Assembly: GCA_018671895.1 (NCBI GenBank)
Contig: JABHGV010000016.1
Location: 1 to 44,029, forward strand
Length of the DNA stretch: 44,029 bases
From: Rhodospirillaceae bacterium
GTDB taxonomy: Bacteria; Pseudomonadota; Alphaproteobacteria; Rhodospirillales; JABHCV01
Direction of reading: 5' to 3'
Shown: piece after piece, positions 24,460 to 34,336 of the stretch
Position numbering within the stretch: the stretch's first letter is position 1
Layout: every line of letters begins with the position of its first letter
Program-made: the position numbers and the translations under genes
The notes under the pieces: generated by a model
Databases searched by the model: none
Told to the model about the DNA's origin: nothing
What the model saw: the letters and a program-made list of their open reading frames with translations, nothing else

Positions 24460-25088
24460 GGAGCGTCCCCGGACGACAACAGGCGACTGCTGAAATGCCG
24501 GACCCAGGCCAGCAACACCTTGCTGTATTCCCCGGCGATCAATATCGCCGTTCCCGGCCAGCGCCACCAGTTGTCGACCTTGACCCGTTCGGGAAACACC
24601 GCATGGGGTATGACATTGACATCGCGCATGACGAAACTGAATTCGAGCAGGCTGCGCGGCATATGGTAACTGCCGGTAACCAGCCTGAGAGACGTGTACC
24701 CTTGTCGTCTTATCCATTGCGCCGTTTCACGGGCATTGCCCTGGGTATTGGTTGCCGTGCCGATGGCGACGCGGCGTTCCAGATTGCCGCCCCGACGTTT
24801 CGACAGACCCAGCAGGGCCTGAACATCAAGACCCTGATAGACGCCCGAGACGAACAATTGATCGGCATGGCCCTCGGCGAGCAGTTTCAGCCCCTCATCC
24901 AGGCGTCCGCTGCCACCGGTAAGCACGACAATGGCCTCGGCCTTTTTCGACATATCCGCAGGAGCATCGGGAATGGTGCTGGCAAACCGGATCAGGCCAA
25001 CCAACCAGGCAAACGCCAACACGCCGATGACAATCATCAACAACAATAACGGATGCCGGGAACTCTTGCGTGAGTAGTGAACAGCCAA
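24456..25088 (-). CDS. YdcF/SanA/ElyC family protein (DUF218)
   Basis: A 210-residue protein with one N-terminal membrane helix (LLLLMIVIGVLAFAWLVGLI) and a periplasmic DUF218 domain: AEAIVVLTGGSGRLDEGLKLLAEG, LFVSGVYQG, ATNTQGNARETAQWI and LVTGSYHMPRSL are the family motifs. DUF218 proteins are linked to envelope integrity and cell-wall intermediates, but the reaction is unknown. The start is a TTG at 25088, supported by GGGGAG a few bases upstream and the lack of a later good start. It sits between ftsX (39 bases) and plsC (4-base overlap). Confidence 0.88.
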   Translation of the reverse strand: MAVHYSRKSSRHPLLLLMIVIGVLAFAWLVGLIRFASTIPDAPADMSKKAEAIVVLTGGSGRLDEGLKLLAEGHADQLFVSGVYQGLDVQALLGLSKRRGGNLERRVAIGTATNTQGNARETAQWIRRQGYTSLRLVTGSYHMPRSLLEFSFVMRDVNVIPHAVFPERVKVDNWWRWPGTAILIAGEYSKVLLAWVRHFSSRLLSSGDAP

Positions 25089-25127
25089 ACCTTGCTCCCC
25101 TTTGGACCGCAGAATACAGAATCAGGA

Positions 25128-26042
25128 TTATAGCATCCGGGCCAGAGTCTTCATCACCGTCATGCGCGCCGTCACCATGGCGATCACCGCCACCGTCAAC
25201 GGCAACACCAACAGCGTCATCCAGTGGGTAACCCCCAGCGACAGATCGGGCAACAACCCCGATTGCAGGGAATCGGCCAAGGCCCCGATCCCCCAGAGCG
25301 TCGGCAGGGCCAGCAAAAGGCCGATGATCCCGCCCTTCAGACCCAGCGCCAGCGCACGGCCAGCAAATTGACGGGCAATATAGGAATCATGGGCGCCGAT
25401 CAGATGCAACACCTCGATGGCGTCTTGATGAATGGCAAGGCCCGTGCGCGTCGTGAAGATCACCGTGCCAACGGTCGCCAGCGCGATAAAGGCCAGCACC
25501 GCCAAAGCCAGTGCCTCGACCGTCCGAACCAGTCGGATCAGGCGCGCCAGCCAGACACCGTGATCGTCGATAACGGCACCGGGTGCAACGGCTGTCAGCT
25601 TGTTCTGCAAGGCAGCCATATCAATTTCGGCCCCGCGTTCAAGCTGCACATCAATCAACCGCGGCAAGGGCAGGTCCCCGGCCACCGCACCACCACCGAG
25701 CCAGGGCTCGAGCAGGGTCAGCAGATTCTGTTCCGACAGCGCCTCGGCGCTGGCAACACCGGATGTGGTCTTCAGGGCGACGACGGCGGAACGCAGCCTT
25801 TTTTCGTCCTGGGCACGGGCCGCTTTCGCCCCGGCACCCCCGGCGATGGCCTTTGCCGACGGCTTGATCTGTACCGTCAGGGTGCCGCTCATGCCCGTAT
25901 CCCAACGCCCAGCCAGCTGATTCAGCGCCAGCGTCCCGGCCAGCGCCAGCACCGACAGAAAAACCATAAAGGCGATCAGCCAGGGCAGGAACCCGCCCAA
26001 CTGGTCGCGGTCGAGTTGCAAATCAGTACGGCGAGAGAACAT
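25128..26042 (-). CDS. ftsX: FtsX, cell-division ABC transporter-like permease
   Basis: Inner-membrane partner of FtsE that couples divisome assembly to peptidoglycan hydrolase activation. Of 304 residues, the first helix is [22 protein letters not shown]; an extracytoplasmic loop follows (about 45-165), then three helices ([20 protein letters not shown] and two more near the end). [13 protein letters not shown] between helices is the conserved cytoplasmic coupling segment of FtsX. The ATG directly abuts the ftsE stop, with a strong GGGAGGGGG site inside the ftsE end. Confidence 0.94.
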   Translation of the reverse strand: MFSRRTDLQLDRDQLGGFLPWLIAFMVFLSVLALAGTLALNQLAGRWDTGMSGTLTVQIKPSAKAIAGGAGAKAARAQDEKRLRSAVVALKTTSGVASAEALSEQNLLTLLEPWLGGGAVAGDLPLPRLIDVQLERGAEIDMAALQNKLTAVAPGAVIDDHGVWLARLIRLVRTVEALALAVLAFIALATVGTVIFTTRTGLAIHQDAIEVLHLIGAHDSYIARQFAGRALALGLKGGIIGLLLALPTLWGIGALADSLQSGLLPDLSLGVTHWMTLLVLPLTVAVIAMVTARMTVMKTLARML

Positions 26043-26738
26043 TTACCCCCTCCCCGCCGTTAGCTGTAATTGCCCGTCGGTCAGCCCAAGACACGGATGC
26101 CCCAGTTTTTCGACCAGCGTCTTGTTATGGGTGGCAATAACGACCGTCGTGCCCAGTTTGTTCAGTTCGTCAAACAGGTGCATCAGCCTCAGCGCCATAG
26201 CGTCATCGACATTGCCCGTCGGTTCATCGGCAATCAGCAATTTCGGCCGCGCGATAACGGCGCGCGCAATGGCAAGGCGTTGTTGCTGGCCACCCGACAA
26301 GGTCGGCGGTCGCGCTTCTAAATGATCGTGCAGTCCAACCCATTCGAGCAGTTCGGCAACGTTCTTCTGGATTTCGGCCTCGCGGGTTCCAGCAACCCTG
26401 AGCGGTAACGCCACATTATCGAAAACAGACAAATGACGCAGCAACCGGAATTCCTGAAAAACGACGCCGACCCGGCGACGCAGAGATGGCAGTTCGCCGC
26501 GTTTGGTCGTCGCGATATCGCGCCCGAACAGGGAAATCAGCCCGCGTGACGGTTTCAATGCCAGATACATCAATTTCAACAGCGAAGATTTGCCGGCACC
26601 GCTGGAACCGACCAGAAAATGAAATGAGCCCGGCGCCAATGAGAACGAGATGTCCTGCAAAACCTCTGGCCCAAGGCCATAACGCAAACCCACGTTTTCA
26701 AAACGAACTACGCCGCTCTCACTATTCATGACGACCAT
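26043..26738 (-). CDS. ftsE: FtsE, cell-division ATP-binding protein
   Basis: ABC ATPase of 231 residues that pairs with FtsX. Walker A is [11 protein letters not shown], the Q-loop VVFQEFRLL, the signature LSGGQQQR, Walker B LLIADEP and the switch His is in [22 protein letters not shown] is close to other FtsE proteins. ATG 26738 (AGAG upstream) or ATG 26729 are both possible; the earlier TTG at 26786 is unlikely. First gene of the four-gene operon, divergent from the zinc-ribbon gene across 205 bases that hold three GANTC sites. Confidence 0.94.
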   Translation of the reverse strand: MVVMNSESGVVRFENVGLRYGLGPEVLQDISFSLAPGSFHFLVGSSGAGKSSLLKLMYLALKPSRGLISLFGRDIATTKRGELPSLRRRVGVVFQEFRLLRHLSVFDNVALPLRVAGTREAEIQKNVAELLEWVGLHDHLEARPPTLSGGQQQRLAIARAVIARPKLLIADEPTGNVDDAMALRLMHLFDELNKLGTTVVIATHNKTLVEKLGHPCLGLTDGQLQLTAGRG

Positions 26739-26943
26739 GCAAACTCTAAGGATGAATCGGAAACGCTCTCTCAGGAGCATCTGCAAACGGCGCTCCCGAC
26801 TCCGATAACAATGACACGGCCCGAGTGCGTCGTCCAGAGTCTGAAAACAATCCTTAAAAGGGCCTCACCACGGCTTGCGTTCAATCCCTCAAACGCATAT
26901 AAACGACCGTAGATAAAGACAAATTGGTGCCCAAGAACATTTC

Positions 26944-28059
<1,116 letters not shown>

Positions 28060-28061
28060 TT

Positions 28062-28103
28062 GGGCGCGCCTTCGGCGACGAGGACACTGGAAGTCAAAAC
28101 AAG
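28062..28103 (-). repeat. Dispersed hairpin repeat, copy C
   Basis: Read on the minus strand this matches copy E at 37 of 42 positions without gaps: CTTGTTTTGACTTCCAG, then TCCTCG, then a stem CGCC-GAA-GGCG and GCGCCC. It faces copy D in inverted orientation, 3' of the zinc-ribbon gene. Confidence 0.75.
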
Positions 28104-28114
28104 AATGGTGGAAC

Positions 28115-28139
28115 GAGTCAGGCTTTCAAAACCTGACTC
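28115..28139. terminator. GAGTCAGG hairpin between zinc-ribbon gene and lysA
   Basis: GAGTCAGG (28115-28122) and CCTGACTC (28132-28139) form a perfect 8-base stem with a 9-base loop, joining the inward-facing repeat copies C and D. It lies between convergent gene ends and may end transcription from either side, though no T-run is present. Confidence 0.45.
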
Positions 28140-28191
28140 CTGTTGCCCTTTAAAGTCGGACTTCCAGAGGCGTTGCCCCGCAGGGCACACT
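28128..28191 (+). repeat. Dispersed hairpin repeat, copy D
   Basis: AAAACCTGACTCCT, then GACTTCCAGAGG 31 bases on, then the stem GCCC-CGCA-GGGC. It shares its first 14 bases and spacing with copy A. It stops at the 3' end of lysA (28193). Confidence 0.65.
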
Positions 28192-28192
28192 A

Positions 28193-29458
28193 TTAAAGCC
28201 AGTCTGGCTGTCTTTCCAGATCAAGTAGATCATCGACTTCGAGGCGACGGCGCACGACCGCATATTCGCCGCCGTTGACCAGCACTTCGGGCACCAGTGG
28301 CCGGGTGTTGTAGGTCGATGCCATCGACGCCCCATAGGCCCCGGCGCTGCGGATCGCCAGCAAGTCGCCTGCCTGTAGCGGGGCCAAAGCGCGATCCTTG
28401 CAAAACGTATCACCGGTCTCGCAGACCGGGCCGACGATATCGGCCGGGCTGGTCTGGGCACCTTCGGCGGGCTCGGCAACGGGAACAATTTCGTGAAAGG
28501 CGTCGTACATGGCCGGGCGCACGAGATCGTTCATCGCCGCATCGACAATAACGAAGCGACGCGTCGCACCTTCCTTCACATAAACGACGCGGGTAACCAG
28601 CACCCCGGCATTCCCGACGATGACGCGGCCCGGCTCGAACGTGAAACTGACACCCAGGTCGCCTAGAACTTCGGTGACGACATCGGCGTACTCAGCCGGT
28701 GTCGGCATCGGCTCGGCGCTGTCGCCATAAGGAATACCAAGCCCGCCGCCAAGGTCCAGACGCTCGACGGTCAAGCCATCGGCACGCAACATCGCCACCA
28801 GATCGCGCATGCGCACATAGGCATCCCGAAATGGCTGCATCTCGGACAATTGCGAGCCGATATGAACGGCCAGCCCAACAGGACGAATGCCCGGCAGATT
28901 CGTTGCCTTCCCATAGACCTCGTGGGCGCGGGTCCATTCGATGCCGAACTTGTTTTCGCCCTTGCCGGTGGTGATCTTGGCATGGGTGTTGGCATCGACA
29001 TCCGGATTGACGCGCAGCGCCACCTTGGCCTCGAGGCCAAGGTCCTGGGCGATGGCCGACAGGGATTCCAGTTCCTCTTCGGATTCGACATTAATCTGGG
29101 CGATGCCAGCCCGGAGCGCATCGGCCAATTCATGGTCGGTCTTGCCGACGCCGGAGAAAACAATCTTGTCGACCGGCACTCCGGCTGCCAACGCCCGCTT
29201 CAGCTCGCCGCCCGAGACCACATCGGCACCCGCACCCCGGTTTACCAATGTGCGGATGACGGCCAGATTGGAATTCGCCTTGACCGAATAGCAAACCGTC
29301 GCATCGAGCCCGTCAAATGCATCGGCAAAATTCTGGAAATGACGTTCCAGCGTTGCCGTCGAATAGGCATAGAACGGCGTTCCGACATCTTCGGCAATGT
29401 CAGCCAACGCAACATCTTCGGCCGACAAGCGACCGTTTTGATATTGAAAATGATCCAT
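28193..29458 (-). CDS. lysA: Diaminopimelate decarboxylase
   Basis: Last step of lysine biosynthesis: meso-diaminopimelate to lysine, PLP-dependent. ATG 29458 begins the homology (MDHFQYQNGRLSAEDVALAD) and gives 421 residues, the usual length. The PLP lysine is in VCYSVKANSN; HIGSQ, GGGLGIPY, EPGRVIVGNAG, CETGDTF and SAGAYGASMASTYN are the fold III signatures. It follows lptM by 4 bases, so argH-lptM-lysA form one operon, a gene order seen in many alphaproteobacteria. Confidence 0.97.
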   Translation of the reverse strand: MDHFQYQNGRLSAEDVALADIAEDVGTPFYAYSTATLERHFQNFADAFDGLDATVCYSVKANSNLAVIRTLVNRGAGADVVSGGELKRALAAGVPVDKIVFSGVGKTDHELADALRAGIAQINVESEEELESLSAIAQDLGLEAKVALRVNPDVDANTHAKITTGKGENKFGIEWTRAHEVYGKATNLPGIRPVGLAVHIGSQLSEMQPFRDAYVRMRDLVAMLRADGLTVERLDLGGGLGIPYGDSAEPMPTPAEYADVVTEVLGDLGVSFTFEPGRVIVGNAGVLVTRVVYVKEGATRRFVIVDAAMNDLVRPAMYDAFHEIVPVAEPAEGAQTSPADIVGPVCETGDTFCKDRALAPLQAGDLLAIRSAGAYGASMASTYNTRPLVPEVLVNGGEYAVVRRRLEVDDLLDLERQPDWL

Positions 29459-29462
29459 CCGT

Positions 29463-29627
29463 CTAATTCTTCTTGGGGTAGTCGCGGGGGTATTTCGTGC
29501 CCTCAGGAAATTCCGGCGATCCTTTACGACCACAGGCACCCAGCGGCGAGGCCATGGCGAGAATAATCGCCACGATCAACGCCCGGCCAAGCCAGCCCGT
29601 CCTGATCTTGTTCATGGTTCTGCTCAT
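29463..29627 (-). CDS. lptM: LptM-like (YifL) small lipoprotein
   Basis: A 54-residue lipoprotein: a signal peptide (LGRALIVAIILAMASP), lipobox LGAC with the lipid-carrying Cys at 32, then GRKGSPEFPEGTKYPRDYPK. CGRKG directly after the lipobox is the mark of LptM/YifL, which in E. coli helps maturation of the LptD-LptE outer-membrane translocon. The ATG overlaps the argH stop by one base (TGATG). In E. coli too this gene precedes the lysine/dapF region. Its short length makes it easy to miss. Confidence 0.85.
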   Translation of the reverse strand: MSRTMNKIRTGWLGRALIVAIILAMASPLGACGRKGSPEFPEGTKYPRDYPKKN

Positions 29628-31042
29628 CACAAACACCTCTTGCGTGCCTGAGCCGCAGCCTTCTTGACGTTTTCGGGTGCGGTTCCCCCGGCGCTGGTGC
29701 GGCTGGCGACTGATTCGTCGAGCCCCAGAACCGAGAACACATCGTCGGTAATCGCCGCTTCCACTGCCTGCATGTCGGCGAGGGACAAATCCTCGAGCCC
29801 ACAATCCTTGTCTTCGGCCAGCTTCACCAGTTGACCGGTGACATGATGCGCCTGCCTGAACGGCAGCCCCGGCACCCGAACCAGCCAGTCGGCCAGGTCG
29901 GTGGCTGTCGTAAAGCCGTGTCCTGCGGCATCTTTCATCCGCGCCGCATCGAACGTCGCTTCGGCCAGCATGCCGTTCATGGCAGCCACGCAAATGGCCA
30001 GCGTATCGGCAGCATCGAACACCGGTTCCTTGTCTTCCTGCATGTCCTTGCCATAGGCCAGCGGCAGGCCCTTCAATTGCACCAGCAGGGAGTTCAGCGC
30101 ACCGATCACCCGGCCGCTCTTGCCCCTGACCAGTTCGGCGGCATCCGGATTGCGCTTTTGCGGCATGATCGAGGAACCCGACGAGAACGAATCCGAAATC
30201 TTGACGAACCCGAATTGGCCGCTGCTCCACAGCACGATTTCTTCTGCCATCCGTGACAAATGCACGGCCAGCAACGATCCGGCGGCCAGAAACTCGACAG
30301 CAAAATCCCGGTCCGACACCGCATCCAGCGAATTCCGTGTCACACCATCGAAGCCGAGCGCCGCCGCCGTCGCATCCCGGTCGATGGGGAATGACGTTCC
30401 GGCCAGCGCCGCGGAGCCCAGCGGGCTTTCGTTCATCCGCGTGCGCGCATCAGCCAGCCGCCCCCGGTCGCGCCCGAACATTTCAACATAGGCCAGCATG
30501 TGATGACCCAGCGTCACCGGTTGTGCCGCCTGTAAATGGGTATAGCCCGGCATCACCGTTCCGCTGTGCGCTTCGGCAATGCCAATCAGGGTTTCCTGCA
30601 AGCCCTGCACACCGGCATCAAGGCCATCCATGGCGTCACGCAGCCACAGCCTGAGGTCGGTGGCAACCTGATCGTTCCGGGACCTGGCCGTGTGCAACCG
30701 CCCGGCGGCCTCGCCAATCAGTTCGGCCAGCCGGTTTTCAACATTCATATGGATGTCTTCAAGGGCGGCGGAAAACTCGAACGTGCCGTTCTCTATTTCT
30801 GCCTCAATACTCGCCAAACCATCAACAATTGCCGTCGCATCATCCTGGCTAATGATCCCCTGGGCGGCCAGCATCCGGGCATGCGCCTTCGATCCGGCGA
30901 TGTCGTGCGCATAGAGCCGCTTGTCGAAACCGATAGAGGCGTTAATATCCTCCATCAGAGACGATGGACCCGCGGCAAAGCGTCCGCCCCAGATCGTGCT
31001 GGGGCCGGTTGCGGCATTTCCCTTTGGCGTCTTCGTCGACAC
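29627..31042 (-). CDS. argH: Argininosuccinate lyase
   Basis: Splits argininosuccinate to arginine and fumarate. Fumarase/aspartase-fold protein: [66 protein letters not shown] with the catalytic His, and the signature [20 protein letters not shown] are intact. The likely start is GTG 31042 ([12 protein letters not shown] then WGGRF), giving 471 residues; a TTG at 31075 would reach into the tlpA start. First gene of argH-lptM-lysA, divergent from tlpA with only 26 bases between starts. Confidence 0.96.
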   Translation of the reverse strand: MSTKTPKGNAATGPSTIWGGRFAAGPSSLMEDINASIGFDKRLYAHDIAGSKAHARMLAAQGIISQDDATAIVDGLASIEAEIENGTFEFSAALEDIHMNVENRLAELIGEAAGRLHTARSRNDQVATDLRLWLRDAMDGLDAGVQGLQETLIGIAEAHSGTVMPGYTHLQAAQPVTLGHHMLAYVEMFGRDRGRLADARTRMNESPLGSAALAGTSFPIDRDATAAALGFDGVTRNSLDAVSDRDFAVEFLAAGSLLAVHLSRMAEEIVLWSSGQFGFVKISDSFSSGSSIMPQKRNPDAAELVRGKSGRVIGALNSLLVQLKGLPLAYGKDMQEDKEPVFDAADTLAICVAAMNGMLAEATFDAARMKDAAGHGFTTATDLADWLVRVPGLPFRQAHHVTGQLVKLAEDKDCGLEDLSLADMQAVEAAITDDVFSVLGLDESVASRTSAGGTAPENVKKAAAQARKRCL

Positions 31043-31068
31043 AATTCGTTCCAGTGCAACTTGTACAA

Positions 31069-31701
31069 ATGGCAAAAAACAATATGAACCCGTTTACAAC
31101 AGGCCCTTACACTTTCCCCGGTTTTAACCTTCAACACGCGCTTCGCATCATCCTCGGGGTGGTGATTCTGGTGATTGTCGCCATATCCCCGCATCTTGCA
31201 AGTGCCGAAGCCGATAAATGCGACAAGCCGGGCAAACACTTATCGCAGATGAGAGCCAATAAAAAGCCCATTCCAATGCCCGAAACACCGTTTTTCGACG
31301 CCAACGACAAGCCCATCAATATATCCGATTACAAGGGCCGGGGCGTCGTTATGAATTTCTGGGCGACGTGGTGCGTGCCCTGCGTCAAGGAAATGCCGGA
31401 TCTGTCGAAGCTGAAAGAGAGCCTTGCGGGCAGTGGCATCGAGGTGCTGGCACTGTCCATCGACCGGAACGGTGCAAAGGTCGCATCAAAGTTCCTGACC
31501 AAGAACAAGATTACCAATCTGGATGTGCTGATCGATAAAAAAAGCGCCGTGTTGCGCGCCAATCGCATCGCCGGATTGCCGACGACCCTGTTGATTGACG
31601 CCGAAGGCGGCGTCCGCGGGCGGGTCCAGGGTATTGTCGAATGGAACCACGACGACGTTATTGATTTCCTGAAACGCTGTATCGGACCCGGAAAATCCTG
31701 A
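31069..31701 (+). CDS. tlpA: TlpA-like thiol:disulfide oxidoreductase
   Basis: A periplasmic thioredoxin-fold protein of 210 residues, tethered by an N-terminal membrane segment ([20 protein letters not shown]). The redox site is [14 protein letters not shown] (CVPC), and the cis-Pro is in [14 protein letters not shown]. TlpA proteins reduce cysteines of periplasmic partners such as cytochrome-oxidase assembly factors. ATG 31069 is taken; ATG 31084 is also possible. Divergence from argH-lptM-lysA is a recurrent alphaproteobacterial layout. It overlaps the next gene by one base. Confidence 0.92.
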   Translation: MAKNNMNPFTTGPYTFPGFNLQHALRIILGVVILVIVAISPHLASAEADKCDKPGKHLSQMRANKKPIPMPETPFFDANDKPINISDYKGRGVVMNFWATWCVPCVKEMPDLSKLKESLAGSGIEVLALSIDRNGAKVASKFLTKNKITNLDVLIDKKSAVLRANRIAGLPTTLLIDAEGGVRGRVQGIVEWNHDDVIDFLKRCIGPGKS

Positions 31702-32030
31702 TGCCCGTGACGCCCATCCATGCGGTGTTGATCGGCGTTGTTATGACAATGACGGCCTGCACCGTGCCGCAATCGAAGACGACGTGGCAAAAGACCGGTG
31801 GCGATGGCGACCGCAGCGCCGATTCCGCGACCTGCTTAAGAATGGCCAACAGGGAAGTTGACCGCGAAGCAATGTTTCAAAGCGACGTCGGGCGGGGGGA
31901 TCCGTTCGGGGGCGGCAATACCTGGAGCGCCAACATGTCGACCTATGACGCCAGAAAGAGCCAGTCCACCCTGTACGAGCGATGCATGAAGCAACGGGGC
32001 TATCGTAAAGTCAGGGCGACGAAACCATGA
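31701..32030 (+). CDS. Small predicted lipoprotein, unknown function
   Basis: A 109-residue protein with a short signal peptide (IHAVLIGVVMTM) and lipobox MTAC, lipid Cys at 20. The mature part has two further cysteines (CLRMANREVD, YERCMKQRGYRKV) that could form a disulfide and a Gly-rich middle (GRGDPFGGGNTW). I do not recognise a family. YxxCMxxxGY near the C-terminus recurs in many small proteobacterial outer-membrane lipoproteins. It is translationally coupled on both sides: TGATG with tlpA and ATGA with the peptidase gene. Confidence 0.75.
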   Translation: MPVTPIHAVLIGVVMTMTACTVPQSKTTWQKTGGDGDRSADSATCLRMANREVDREAMFQSDVGRGDPFGGGNTWSANMSTYDARKSQSTLYERCMKQRGYRKVRATKP

Positions 32031-33799
32031 CTGGCGCAACACCGCTGGAGGCGCTGCGCCGGGAACTGAAACGCCGGGAACTGGACGGTTTCATCGTCCC
32101 CCATGTCGATGCGTTCAGGGGCGAGTACATACCGCCCAACGCCGAACGTCTGGCATGGCTGACCGGCTTCAGCGGTTCCGCCGGCACCGCCGTGGTAACG
32201 ATGGATGACGCCGCCGTCTTCGTCGATGGGCGGTATACCCTGCAGGTGGCAACAGAGGTCGATACTGAGCAGTTCCAGATTCGCCACCTGATCGACGAGC
32301 CGCAGACGGGTTGGATCACCGGCACTCTGAAGGCGGGCGGACGCATCGGTTATGATGCGTGGCTGCATTCCATCAATGATGTCAAAAAACTGAGCGAAGC
32401 CGCCCAGGCCGCCGATGGCGAGCTGGTTGCCGTCGAAGGCAATCCCATTGATGCGGTGTGGACGGATCAGCCGGCCCCGCCATTGGCCCCGATTGTCGCC
32501 CACGCCATTGAATACACAGGGCTGGAATCTACGGACAAGCGTCGCACCCTTTCTGAGGCCATGATCGTCGATGAAGTCGATGCGGTCGTGCTGTCGGCGT
32601 CAGACTCCATTGCCTGGTTGCTGAACGTGCGCGGCAGTGATGTCGAGTTTTCGCCGCTGCCGTTGGCCTTTGCCATCCTGCATGACGACGCGAAAGTCGA
32701 TTACTTCCTTCACCCCGATAAGGTCTCATCTGACCTGAAAAGCCACATGGGCGAAGACGTCAGCATTCACGACCCCGATACCTTCGGAACAGTGCTGGAT
32801 AATCTTGCCAAAGCAGGCAAGACGGTCGCCGTCGATGCGGCAACGGCGCCGGTCTGGATTTCTCATCGGTTACGCGACGGCGGCATCGAACCTATAAACA
32901 GAAGCGACCCCTGCCAGTTGCCGAAAGCCATCAAGAACGAAGTCGAACTGAAAGGCATGCGCACCGCCCACCGGCGCGACGGGGCTGCCCTGACGACTTT
33001 TCTGGCATGGTTGTCGCGCGAAGCTGTGGGCGGGGATATCACCGAAATTTCCGCCGCCGATCATCTGGAAGGCTTGCGCGCCCGAAGTGACATGTTCCGC
33101 GGCCTCAGCTTTCCGACCATTTCCGGGGCCGGGGCAAACGGCGCCATCGTCCATTACCGTGTTGATGATGACAGCAACCGGAAACTGGAAAGCGGTTCAT
33201 TGTATCTGGTTGATTCCGGGGCTCAGTACCCGGACGGCACCACCGATGTCACCCGCACCGTCGCCATCGGCACCCCCACAGATGAGATGCGCGACCGTTT
33301 CACCCGCGTCCTGAAGGGCCACATTGCCATTGCCCGATCGCGGTTTGGCCCCGACACGCCGGGCAGCAGCCTTGATCGACGCGCCCGTATGGCGTTGGCC
33401 GAAATCGGCCTCGATTACGACCACGGCACCGGCCATGGCGTCGGCTGCTACCTGAATGTGCACGAGGGGCCCCAGCGTATTTCCAAACAAGCCAATCAGG
33501 TGGCGCTGCGGCCCGGCATGGTGATTTCGAACGAGCCTGGATATTACAAGTCCGGTGCCTATGGCATTCGGATTGAAAATCTGGTCGTTGTGGTTGCTGA
33601 CGCGGACGACGACATGCTGGGCTTCGAAACCCTGACCCTGGCCCCCATTGACCGCACCCTGATTGATGTATCTCTACTCGACAGGGAAGAAATTGACTGG
33701 ATTAATGCCTATCACAGCCGAGTGCGCGGAACGCTGACGCCGCTGATCGACGATCAAACGGCGGATTGGCTGGCCAAATCGACGGTGCCGCTTGACTAG
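32027..33799 (+). CDS. M24 family Xaa-Pro aminopeptidase, long form
   Basis: A 590-residue cytosolic aminopeptidase P that removes an N-terminal residue before proline. Two creatinase-like N-terminal domains (GFIVPHVDAFRGEYIPPNAE and VDAVVLSASDSIAWLLNVRG) precede the pita-bread catalytic domain. Its metal ligands are visible: the two Asp in LVDSGAQYPDGTTDVTRT, the His in DHGTGHGVGCYLNVHEGP, and the Glu residues in SNEPGYYKSGAYGIRIENL. The C-terminal INAYHSRVRGTLTPL is the extension typical of ~600-residue APP proteins. Last gene of the tlpA-lipoprotein-peptidase unit. Confidence 0.95.
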   Translation: MTGATPLEALRRELKRRELDGFIVPHVDAFRGEYIPPNAERLAWLTGFSGSAGTAVVTMDDAAVFVDGRYTLQVATEVDTEQFQIRHLIDEPQTGWITGTLKAGGRIGYDAWLHSINDVKKLSEAAQAADGELVAVEGNPIDAVWTDQPAPPLAPIVAHAIEYTGLESTDKRRTLSEAMIVDEVDAVVLSASDSIAWLLNVRGSDVEFSPLPLAFAILHDDAKVDYFLHPDKVSSDLKSHMGEDVSIHDPDTFGTVLDNLAKAGKTVAVDAATAPVWISHRLRDGGIEPINRSDPCQLPKAIKNEVELKGMRTAHRRDGAALTTFLAWLSREAVGGDITEISAADHLEGLRARSDMFRGLSFPTISGAGANGAIVHYRVDDDSNRKLESGSLYLVDSGAQYPDGTTDVTRTVAIGTPTDEMRDRFTRVLKGHIAIARSRFGPDTPGSSLDRRARMALAEIGLDYDHGTGHGVGCYLNVHEGPQRISKQANQVALRPGMVISNEPGYYKSGAYGIRIENLVVVVADADDDMLGFETLTLAPIDRTLIDVSLLDREEIDWINAYHSRVRGTLTPLIDDQTADWLAKSTVPLD

Positions 33800-33834
33800 C
33801 CCTTGTTAACGGGATGATAACCTATATAAGTCAT

Positions 33835-33852
33835 TGATTCACAAGAGAATCA
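33835..33852. promoter_or_regulatory. GANTC-containing palindrome before the 33878 gene
   Basis: TGATTC and GAATCA form a perfect 6-base inverted repeat around ACAAGA; both arms contain a CcrM methylation site (GATTC, GAATC). It lies 26 bases upstream of the next ATG, so it would fall in the promoter or leader. A ccrM gene is at the end of this window. Confidence 0.4.
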
Positions 33853-33877
33853 TGACCTTCTTTAAGGGTGTTGGCGA

Positions 33878-34336
33878 ATGAGTGTGCTTGATCTATTCGG
33901 AAAAGACGGCGCGGCGGCCAATGTCGACGCGACCGATCCCCACTGGGCGAAGACCCGCCAGGGTCATTACAACCGGCTGATTTTTGTCGACCCGGAAAGA
34001 CTCGGGCTTGCAGGAACCCCCGGCATTTACATCATCTGGCACGCCGGGGTCCGCCCGGAATGGGTCTATGCGGCAAAATGCAAGGATCTGGCCGTCGATC
34101 TGGACAGCATACAAGATAACGATGATGTCATGTATTACGACAGACAGGGTGGCCTGTTCGTTACCTGGGCGCTGGTCCGCGAGGAACATCACGACGGTGT
34201 ACTGAGCTATCTGTTCGACAACATGAACCCGCTGGTCGAAAACCCGAACCCGCCGAAGAAAAAAATCAAACGCCTGCCGGTCCTGCTGCCGACGGACAGT
34301 GTGGAGAAAAAAGGCAAAAAAGCCTCAAAGGGCTGA
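33878..34336 (+). CDS. Conserved-looking protein of unknown function, possibly degenerate GIY-YIG-like
   Basis: A 152-residue soluble protein with a basic C-terminal tail (PKKKIKRLPV, KKGKKASKG). I do not recognise it firmly. PGIYIIWHAGVRPEWVYAA followed by CKDLAVDL, MYYDRQGGLFVTWALV and DGVLSYLFDNMNPLV resembles the order of a small GIY-YIG-type domain: GIY strand, YVG strand, helix, C-terminal E/N-P region. The YIG triad and catalytic Arg/Glu are not preserved, so nuclease activity is unlikely. Its 3' end overlaps the convergent ecm gene by 12 bases. The leader carries a GANTC palindrome. Confidence 0.7.
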   Translation: MSVLDLFGKDGAAANVDATDPHWAKTRQGHYNRLIFVDPERLGLAGTPGIYIIWHAGVRPEWVYAAKCKDLAVDLDSIQDNDDVMYYDRQGGLFVTWALVREEHHDGVLSYLFDNMNPLVENPNPPKKKIKRLPVLLPTDSVEKKGKKASKG

